Below, piece after piece: positions 53,334-59,335 of a stretch of DNA of 64,000 nucleotides (the first letter of the stretch is position 1; each line of letters begins with the position of its first letter). The position numbers and the translations under genes were made by a program. Origin of the DNA: Haloarchaeobius amylolyticus (GTDB lineage Archaea > Halobacteriota > Halobacteria > Halobacteriales > Natrialbaceae). The notes below the pieces were generated by a model that did not search any database, was not told the origin of the DNA, and saw only the letters and a list, made by a program, of their open reading frames with translations. The DNA lies in the NCBI RefSeq assembly GCF_026616195.1, contig NZ_JANHDH010000001.1, positions 310,001-374,000 of the forward strand, given 5' to 3'.

Positions 53334-54080
53334 TCAGGCCGCCACGTCGGCTTCCGGCTCGGGCTCGCTCGGGGTGACGCCGGCGGCGTCCTCGAGGATG
53401 GAGCGGCTGCCGAGCAGCACCATCCCGAACCCGACCTTCGCGCTCAGGTCGAGGACCATGAACGCGGCCGTCTCCCAGTACAGGGGCAGGATACCGAGGG
53501 TTCCCTCGGTACCGATGAGCCAGACGACGGGGTACAGCAGCCAGAGGCCCATGATGATGTTCCGGAGCTGGCCGAACAGGGTCTGGACCTGCGGGGACTT
53601 CGTCTTGGCCTGCTTCGAGAGCGTGCCGACCAGGAAGTACAGCAGCACGAGCAGCGCACCGGTGCTGATGCCCCACCAGACGATGCGGTAGGCGGGCGTC
53701 GTCTCGAGGGCGGCGATGAGGCCGGTCCCGATCATGAACACGTCGAGGCCGACGAGCGTGAAGATGGTGTTACGGCTCGCACCCGCGAGGAGTGCGAGGT
53801 CCAGTAGCAGCAGCGGCGTGGTGAACAGCCAGTCCGCGTAGCGGGCCCAGTAGATGGTCAGTTCCTCGCCACCGGCGGTGACGGTGGTGACCCCGAACCC
53901 GGTATACATCAGGAAGTACATCGCGGCGGCGATGGCCGTGATGAAGATGGTGATGATGTAGAACTCCTGCATCTTCTTGTCGGTGACACCGCGGCCGCGA
54001 CCCACGAAGTACAGTGTCCCGATGGTCATTCCGATGGTACCGATCAGCAACCAGAGTGATTCAGCTCCAACTTGCGCCAT
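53334..54080 (-). CDS. bop: Bacteriorhodopsin (light-driven proton pump)
   Basis: A 248-residue seven-helix retinal protein. The retinal lysine is K215 in DLSAKVGFG. Proton-pump residues of bacteriorhodopsin are all present: R80, D83 (D85), T87, D94 (D96), E192 (E194), E203 (E204) and D211 (D212), with bacteriorhodopsin numbers in brackets. The stretch [18 protein letters not shown] is practically that of known pumps, which excludes halorhodopsin (Thr at D85) and sensory rhodopsins (no D96). The start at 54080 ([10 protein letters not shown]) is used. It lies between uL1 and uL11 genes and faces a divergent membrane-protein gene. No brp/blh or bat gene is in the window. Confidence 0.96.
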   Translation of the reverse strand: MAQVGAESLWLLIGTIGMTIGTLYFVGRGRGVTDKKMQEFYIITIFITAIAAAMYFLMYTGFGVTTVTAGGEELTIYWARYADWLFTTPLLLLDLALLAGASRNTIFTLVGLDVFMIGTGLIAALETTPAYRIVWWGISTGALLVLLYFLVGTLSKQAKTKSPQVQTLFGQLRNIIMGLWLLYPVVWLIGTEGTLGILPLYWETAAFMVLDLSAKVGFGMVLLGSRSILEDAAGVTPSEPEPEADVAA

Positions 54081-54088
54081 TACACGCA

Positions 54089-54105
54089 CTGTACGGAACG
54101 TACAG
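54089..54105 (-). promoter_or_regulatory. Perfect inverted repeat just upstream of bop
   Basis: CTGTACG-GAA-CGTACAG is a 7-3-7 inverted repeat, 8 nt before the bop ATG. It could be an operator or a hairpin at the mRNA 5' end. An upstream direct repeat of TTAGC (minus strand, within 54110-54126) lies where a TATA/UAS region is expected. Confidence 0.45.
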
Positions 54106-54281
54106 GCATAGCTAACAGTTCGCTAATTGATAGGTGGTGGGACTGTCTCGGCGGATGGTTAGAGGATATGACGTGAACCCGTCAGCGAGGAATCACCCGC
54201 CGGACCAGTGAATTTTTGTCCTTGCGCGGTCTTCTGACCACAATCCCAACGAGGGTGAGAACACCGGGTGAGAACGGACCG

Positions 54282-54884
54282 ATGGGAGACAATAACGACA
54301 GAGTAGACGATCATATCTCGAAAGCGATAGTACATGGAAACACCTACGAACGGCTCCGCGTCAGCCGATATAGCTTCTTCTCCGGGTCGCTCGCGCGGAA
54401 GTTGACTCACCAGGGCGTGATTACCGCCTCGCTGGTAGCTATCCTGCCGTTGGCCCTCGCGGCACCCCCGGAGCTGGCGGTCGGTGACCCATCGGTCGCG
54501 TCACCGAAGGTCGTGCTGCTCGGGCTGTTCGGCCTGGGCGTGGAGGTACTCGCGGGGACAGCACTGGTCGCCGTTGCACTGGCACGGCTCCGACTGGACG
54601 ACATCGGAGAACGAGCCGCACATCGGCTCCTGAACGTCGAAGACGTGGCATCGATGCTCGGTCTCGGGACCGGCGCCATCGCCATCCTCGTCACGGTGTG
54701 CTACTTTGGTGTCGCGTCGGTCGCTCCCGGCGCGCTCGAGACGCTCCGGCCGGCCCACGGCGGCGGCGCGTTCGCGGCCTCGGGCACCGGCCTCACCGTG
54801 ACGATGCTGGCCGCGCTCGCCGTCGGCATCGGGGTCGCCTTGCTGCTGGCGGGGCGACTGCTCGACGACTCGCTCGGGTACTGA
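54282..54884 (+). CDS. Four-helix membrane protein divergent from bop, unknown
   Basis: A 200-residue protein. The start at 54282 (MGDNNDRVDDHISKAIVHG) is preferred; an in-frame start 22 codons upstream exists. A soluble N-terminal part of about 45 residues is followed by membrane segments near 48-65, 76-98, 122-144 and 168-192. The first 45 codons are clearly poorer in G/C at third positions (ATA, ATC, CAT, AAC codons) than the rest. No family is recognised. Divergent from bop with a 200-bp spacer. Confidence 0.6.
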   Translation: MGDNNDRVDDHISKAIVHGNTYERLRVSRYSFFSGSLARKLTHQGVITASLVAILPLALAAPPELAVGDPSVASPKVVLLGLFGLGVEVLAGTALVAVALARLRLDDIGERAAHRLLNVEDVASMLGLGTGAIAILVTVCYFGVASVAPGALETLRPAHGGGAFAASGTGLTVTMLAALAVGIGVALLLAGRLLDDSLGY

Positions 54885-54948
54885 CGAGACGCGGCCCTGC
54901 CGACCGGCGCGACCGCTAGCCACGGGGAGAAAGCGAAGAGAAGTCGGC

Positions 54949-55428
54949 TTATTCCTCGGTGAACTGCTCGTCGTACTCGCCGCTGTCGAGGCGCTCCTTG
55001 AACTCGCGCGGGTTCTCACCTTCGATGGTGACACCCAGCGAGGTGCAGGTCCCGACGACCTCCTTCGCTGCGTTCTTCAGGTCGTACGAGAGCAGGTCGG
55101 TCTGCTTCTGCTTGGCGACCTTCTTGACCTGGTCGATGGTCATGTTGGCGACGAAGTTCTCCTGGGGTTCGCCGCTGCCCGTCTCGAATCCGGCCTCGTC
55201 CTTGATGAGCGCGGCCGTCGGCGGGACACCGACGTCGATGGTGAAGGAGCCGTCGTCCTCGTACTCCACGGTGACGGGGACCTCCATCCCGTCGAACGCG
55301 GCGGTCTGTTCGTTGATCTCGTTGACGACTTCCTGCACGTCGACGGGTGTCGGACCGAGCTCGGGGCCGAGCGGCGGGCCAGGGTTGGCCTGCCCGCCCG
55401 GGACGAGCGCTTCGATAGTTCCAGCCAT
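54949..55428 (-). CDS. rpl11: 50S ribosomal protein uL11
   Basis: A 159-residue protein of the GTPase-associated centre. The start at 55428 gives MAGTIEALVPGGQANPGPPLGPELG, the classical N-terminal linker. The C-terminal rRNA-binding domain ends GTCTSLGVTIEGENPREF. It stands apart from uL1-uL10-P1 by the bop region; its own promoter is seen upstream. Confidence 0.96.
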   Translation of the reverse strand: MAGTIEALVPGGQANPGPPLGPELGPTPVDVQEVVNEINEQTAAFDGMEVPVTVEYEDDGSFTIDVGVPPTAALIKDEAGFETGSGEPQENFVANMTIDQVKKVAKQKQTDLLSYDLKNAAKEVVGTCTSLGVTIEGENPREFKERLDSGEYDEQFTEE

Positions 55429-55450
55429 ATGTGACCGGTGTCTCGCGGCG

Positions 55451-55458
55451 TTTTTAAC
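55451..55458 (-). promoter_or_regulatory. TATA box of uL11
   Basis: On the minus strand GTTAAAAA lies 23-30 nt before the uL11 ATG; the transcript would be leaderless. Confidence 0.55.
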
Positions 55459-55534
55459 CCTTACTTTTCGTGGGTCCACTGGAACCGCGGAACCGGGGCC
55501 GTCGTCGCGCACCGGAGAGCCCGGTGACCCCACG

Positions 55535-55837
55535 TCACTCGACCGACTCCGCGAGCCACGAGCCGAAGGCGTCGGTCACGTCGGCCTCGTCGAACCGCTC
55601 GATGCACGGCACGTCGTAGGGATGGAGTTCTTGGACACGCGCGACCAGCGCGTCGTAGCCCGCGTCGGTCGTCTTCGCCAGCAGTATCTCCTCGTCGTCG
55701 TCGTGGACCTCGCCCTCCCAGCGGTACGTCGACCGGCAGCGGACCCGGTTGACGCAGGCCGCGAGGCGTTCCTCGACGAGCGTTCTGGCGATGCGGCCGG
55801 CCTCGTCCGGCGGCGCCGTGATGTAGACGGTCGGCAT
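55535..55837 (-). CDS. cutA: CutA divalent cation tolerance protein
   Basis: A 100-residue trimeric ferredoxin-fold protein. PTVYITAPPDEAGRIARTLVEERLAACVNRV, the YRWEGEVHDDDEEILLAKTT core and ELHPYDVPCIERF are the family stretches. The start at 55837 (MPTVYITAP) is preferred to a longer one. The role is unsettled (metal tolerance or signalling). Its stop is about 106 nt beyond the uL11 start on the same strand. Confidence 0.93.
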   Translation of the reverse strand: MPTVYITAPPDEAGRIARTLVEERLAACVNRVRCRSTYRWEGEVHDDDEEILLAKTTDAGYDALVARVQELHPYDVPCIERFDEADVTDAFGSWLAESVE

Positions 55838-55940
55838 GCGCGATGGTTCGAGGCCGGGCACGAAAAGGCTCCGTCGGCGTCGGTGGTTCCCCGACTCCGG
55901 ACCAGGTCGTTTCGCTCCCCGACCGCTCTCGGGGGTCTCG

Positions 55941-56108
55941 CTACTCCTCTATCGGGTTGAACGTCCCGTCGATGTCCCACTCGTGGATGCACCAGGGGTT
56001 CCCGACCTCGTCGTCGACGATGCGCCAGGACTCGACCTCGTCGTTCCACGCCTCCTTCCGGCCGCACCGCTCGCAACTGCGGGCGGTGGGTTTGCGAAGC
56101 TTCGTCAT
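55941..56108 (-). CDS. HEWD family small protein
   Basis: A 55-residue haloarchaeal protein. One CxxC (SCERCGRKEAW, residues about 11-14) and a third Cys in WCIHEWDI are seen; the HEWD box names the family. The start at 56108 (MTKLRKPTAR) is 21 nt from a TATA element. It may bind zinc; function unknown. Confidence 0.8.
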   Translation of the reverse strand: MTKLRKPTARSCERCGRKEAWNDEVESWRIVDDEVGNPWCIHEWDIDGTFNPIEE

Positions 56109-56128
56109 GTCCTGACGTTCCGTTGCGG

Positions 56129-56138
56129 GATATATAAG
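56129..56138. promoter_or_regulatory. Shared TATA element between the HEWD and PEBP genes
   Basis: GATATATAAG lies 21-30 nt before the HEWD start (minus) and 38-47 nt before the PEBP start (plus). Its near-palindromic ATATAT core could be used in both directions. Confidence 0.45.
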
Positions 56139-56175
56139 CCCCCACGCTCTTGGCGACACCTACCGTAACTCTGGT

Positions 56176-56802
56176 ATGGCGACGAGACGTGCGGCACTGC
56201 TCGTCGTGGGCAGTGGACTCACCGCCGTCGCAGGGTGTCTCGGGGGTCCCGGGGCGCCGACGCAGACCCGGCGGACAGCCACCAGAACGCCAACTACCAC
56301 AGGTACGACAATGTCATCCAGAGCCGCGAGCGAGTTCGCCATCGAAGCCACCGCGTTCGACGAGGGAGCGTCGATTCCCGCCCGGTACACCTGCGACGGT
56401 GCGGACGTCTCGCCCGAACTGACCATCGGCGGCATCCCCGAGGAGACCGCCAGCCTCGCCCTCGTCGTCGACGACCCCGACGCACCGGGCGGCACCTTCG
56501 ACCACTGGCTGCTGTGGAACCTCCCGCCGGACACGGTGAACCTCCCGGAGGAGGTCCCCCACGGCGAGACGGTCCCCTCGCTGGGCGACGCCCGGCAGGG
56601 GGAGAACGGGTTCGACTCGGTCGGGTACCGCGGGCCCTGCCCGCCGACGGCCCACGGCGCGCACACCTACCGGTTCACGCTCTACGCGTGCGACAGCGAC
56701 CTGGACGTGGCCGGCGGTGCGGCAGGCGACGAGGTCCGCAGCGCCATCCGGGACGCACAGATCGCGGAGACGCGCCTCACCGGCACGTACGACCGGGGCT
56801 GA
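56176..56802 (+). CDS. YbhB/YbcL-type PEBP (Raf kinase inhibitor-like) lipoprotein
   Basis: A 208-residue exported protein. The N-terminus MATRRAALLVVGSGLTAVAGC is a signal with lipobox AVAGC, Cys near residue 21. After a Thr-rich linker the PEBP fold follows: IPARYTCDGADVSPELTIGGIPEETASLALVVDDPDAPGGTFDHWLLWNLP and the end GPCPPTAHGAHTYRFTLYA. The DDPDAP and HWLLWN motifs form the ligand pocket. The cellular role is unknown. Confidence 0.88.
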   Translation: MATRRAALLVVGSGLTAVAGCLGGPGAPTQTRRTATRTPTTTGTTMSSRAASEFAIEATAFDEGASIPARYTCDGADVSPELTIGGIPEETASLALVVDDPDAPGGTFDHWLLWNLPPDTVNLPEEVPHGETVPSLGDARQGENGFDSVGYRGPCPPTAHGAHTYRFTLYACDSDLDVAGGAAGDEVRSAIRDAQIAETRLTGTYDRG

Positions 56803-56889
56803 GCCGTCTCCACCGCCCCGGCCTCCCCGCGTCCAGAACCGGCCGCACCGGTACAACCAAGGCCTCGCCGCCCGTCGTTTTTTACTGTC

Positions 56890-57213
56890 ATGATAAAACT
56901 GGTGAACCTGCTGGTCCGCGCGGACGACCTGACCCACGAGGAGTTCGTCGAGTACTGGTACGAGGAGCACGTCCCGCTCGCGAAAGACCTGCCCAACGCC
57001 AAGAAGTACGTCACGAGCGTCCCGAACAGCCCGGAGCACAGCGAGTACGACGGCATCGTCGAACTGTACTTCGAGGACATGGGCGACCTGAAGGCCGCGT
57101 TCGACTCCGAGGTCGGCAAGGAGGTCATGGCCGACCTCGAGACGTTCGCCAAGCCCGACGAGGGGCCGACGCTGTACGTCGAGGAGACGGTCCAGCTCGA
57201 CGACGACGCATGA
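56890..57213 (+). CDS. EthD family protein
   Basis: A 107-residue dimeric alpha-beta-barrel protein. MIKLVNLLVRADDLTHEEFVEYWYEEHVPLAKDLPNAKKYV is the EthD pattern with the WxxxH region; DGIVELYFEDMGDLKAAFDSE completes the fold. Such proteins often bind or rearrange small hydrophobic metabolites. The stop overlaps the start of the TPP enzyme (ATGA), so the two act together in all likelihood. Confidence 0.85.
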   Translation: MIKLVNLLVRADDLTHEEFVEYWYEEHVPLAKDLPNAKKYVTSVPNSPEHSEYDGIVELYFEDMGDLKAAFDSEVGKEVMADLETFAKPDEGPTLYVEETVQLDDDA

Positions 57214-58895
57214 AGACGGCCGGACGCGTGGTCGAGGGGCTCGCGGCCCTCGACACGGAGTTCGTCTTCGGCTACCCCGGCGGCCGCGTCATCGAGGTGT
57301 TCGAGGAGCTGTCCGAGCACCCCGAGATTCGGGTCGTGCGCCCGCGAGACGAGCGCGAGGCGAGCGTCATGGCCGAGTCCTACGGCCGCATGACCGGCAA
57401 GCCGGGCGTGCTGGCCGGGCAGGGGCCGTGGATCGGCAGTCTCGGGAACATCGGCCAGATGGAGGCCCGGCTCGCCTCCTCCCCGATGGTCGCCATCACC
57501 GAGGCCTCCGAGCGCGGCGACTACTCCACGCTGGCGCCCTACCAGCAGTCCCGCGGCGACTACGGCGGGCTCTCGCTCCCGAAGATCCTCGACGGGGTCA
57601 CCAAGGAGTGGTGGTTCCCGCGCACGCCCACGGAGACGGTCCGGTCGCTCCAGCTGGCGTTCAAGCACGCGACCGCCGGCCGTCCCGGCCCCACCGCGGT
57701 CATCCTCGACGGGGACGCCGTCTCCGAGGAGTTCCCCGATGACTCGACCCCGGCGGTGTGGGACGAGGAGCGCCAGGTCCGCAACTGGCAGTCCCAGCCG
57801 ACCGATTCGGACGTGGTCGACGCGGTCGAGGCGCTCCAGACCGCCGAGCGTCCCGTCATCCTCGCCGGAAACGGGGTCCACGCCGCGAACGCCTACGACG
57901 AACTGGTCGCCTGCGCCGAGGCCTACGACGCGGTCGTCACCACGTCCTACCTCGGCAAGTCGACCATCCCGGAGACGCACGAGCGCGCCGCCGGCGTCAT
58001 CGGCTCGTTCGGCCACGAGGGCGCGAACCAGGTCGTCTCCGAGGCCGACACGCTGCTCGTGGTGGGCTGCCGGATGAACCCGATGGACACCAACTGGCAG
58101 GCCGAGTCGTTCATCCGCCCGGACGAACAGACCATCGTCCACGCCGACATCGACACCCGGAACGCGGGGTGGGTCTACCCCGCCGACGTCGGCCTCATCG
58201 GTGACGCTGCGGAGTCGCTGGCCGCGCTGGCGACCGAAGGCGCCGCCGACAACGAGTGGGCGCTGGACCGCGCCGCCGAGGCCCGCGAGGACTTCGCGGT
58301 GCCCGAGTGCGAGTCCGACGACGTCCCCATCAAGCCCCAGCGCGCCTGCAAGGCCATCGAGTCGGTCGTCGGTTCCGACACCGTGGTCACCGCCGACTCG
58401 GGGAACAACCGCTTCTGGCTCCTGAACTACCTCCAGACGCCCGATACGGAGACGTACTTCGGCTCCGGCGGCGTCGGCGGGATGGGCTGGGCGGCCCCCG
58501 CCGCGGTGACGGCCGCACTCCTCGGCAAGGACGCCATCTGCGTCGCCGGCGACGGCGGCTTCACGATGACGATGACCGCCGTCGAGACCGCGGTCGACCA
58601 CGACGTGGCCCCGACGTTCGTCGTGCTCAACGACACGAGTCTGGGGATGGTCCGCCAGATGGACGACTCCATCCCCGGCGTGGAGTTCCACGACACCAAC
58701 TTCGTCAAGGTCGCCGAGGCCCTCGGCGGCCGGGGCCAGCACGTCACCGAGCCCGCCGACCTCGTGCCCGCACTCGAGGAGGCGAAGGCCGCGGACGTGC
58801 CGACCGTCCTCGACGTGCGCATCGACCGCGAGGAGGACATGGCGGAGACGCTGCAGTCCTCGTTCTACGCCGAGGTCGGCGGCCTGCACGAGTAG
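57210..58895 (+). CDS. Thiamine-diphosphate-dependent enzyme of the acetolactate synthase family
   Basis: A 561-residue three-domain enzyme. The N-terminal pyrimidine domain has FGYPGGRVIEVFEEL and the catalytic E48 in PRDEREASVMAESYGR. The central domain has RPVILAGNGVHAANAYDEL. The diphosphate domain has the Mg/TPP motif GDGGFTMTMTAVETA ending in LNDTSLG. The start at 57210 follows from the ATGA overlap with EthD. The isolated position without an ilvN-type subunit, and unusual SERGDYSTLAPYQQS wording, argue against plain acetolactate synthase; a decarboxylase or carboligase of unknown substrate is more likely. Confidence 0.85.
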   Translation: MKTAGRVVEGLAALDTEFVFGYPGGRVIEVFEELSEHPEIRVVRPRDEREASVMAESYGRMTGKPGVLAGQGPWIGSLGNIGQMEARLASSPMVAITEASERGDYSTLAPYQQSRGDYGGLSLPKILDGVTKEWWFPRTPTETVRSLQLAFKHATAGRPGPTAVILDGDAVSEEFPDDSTPAVWDEERQVRNWQSQPTDSDVVDAVEALQTAERPVILAGNGVHAANAYDELVACAEAYDAVVTTSYLGKSTIPETHERAAGVIGSFGHEGANQVVSEADTLLVVGCRMNPMDTNWQAESFIRPDEQTIVHADIDTRNAGWVYPADVGLIGDAAESLAALATEGAADNEWALDRAAEAREDFAVPECESDDVPIKPQRACKAIESVVGSDTVVTADSGNNRFWLLNYLQTPDTETYFGSGGVGGMGWAAPAAVTAALLGKDAICVAGDGGFTMTMTAVETAVDHDVAPTFVVLNDTSLGMVRQMDDSIPGVEFHDTNFVKVAEALGGRGQHVTEPADLVPALEEAKAADVPTVLDVRIDREEDMAETLQSSFYAEVGGLHE

Positions 58896-58954
58896 GTGGA
58901 TCGCCGCCCGCACCCGGGCAGTAGCTTCTTCTCGCCCGTCGTCGTGGACCGGGT

Positions 58955-59200
58955 ATGAACGGGCGGGCGGTGTTCGGACTCCTGTTTCTCCTCCTCGGCA
59001 GTTGCTGGACCCTGCTCTGGGCGGTGAGCCCGCCGGACCCCTACCAGCCACTGCTTCGCGTCACGGCCGGCTCGCTGGTCTTCGACGGGTTCGGGACATC
59101 TCTGCCGGGCACCGTCGCCCTGCTCGGGCTCGGGCCGGTCGCCATCGGCGGCGTCCTCTTCGTGACTGGCTGGGTCGAGTCGACCGCGAACCGTCTCTGA
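58955..59200 (+). CDS. Small two-helix membrane protein, unknown
   Basis: An 81-residue protein with hydrophobic segments at about 5-23 and 52-74. The loop between them (SPPDPYQPLLRVTAGS) would be extracellular. No family is recognised. It lies 59 nt after the TPP-enzyme stop on the same strand. Confidence 0.5.
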   Translation: MNGRAVFGLLFLLLGSCWTLLWAVSPPDPYQPLLRVTAGSLVFDGFGTSLPGTVALLGLGPVAIGGVLFVTGWVESTANRL

Positions 59201-59241
59201 GGTGAGCGACGCCGAGTGCGGCCGAACGGGCCCCAGATTCC

Positions 59242-59257
59242 TGTTGTACGAACAACA
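59242..59257. promoter_or_regulatory. Perfect palindrome upstream of acylase 2
   Basis: TGTTGT-ACGA-ACAACA is a 6-4-6 inverted repeat about 80 nt before the acylase 2 start. The AT-rich ATTATAGG directly after it is TATA-like. The site has the size of an operator for a dimeric regulator. Confidence 0.45.
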
Positions 59258-59302
59258 TTATAGGACAACCAGTTCGTAAAAAACGGCCATAGAGCGGGGG
59301 TC

Positions 59303-59311
59303 GGCTATACA
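59303..59311 (+). promoter_or_regulatory. TATA box of acylase 2
   Basis: GCTATACAA lies 25-33 nt before the ATG at 59336; a leaderless transcript is predicted. Confidence 0.55.
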
Positions 59312-59335
59312 AGACACAGGTCAGTCAGCAGATGT

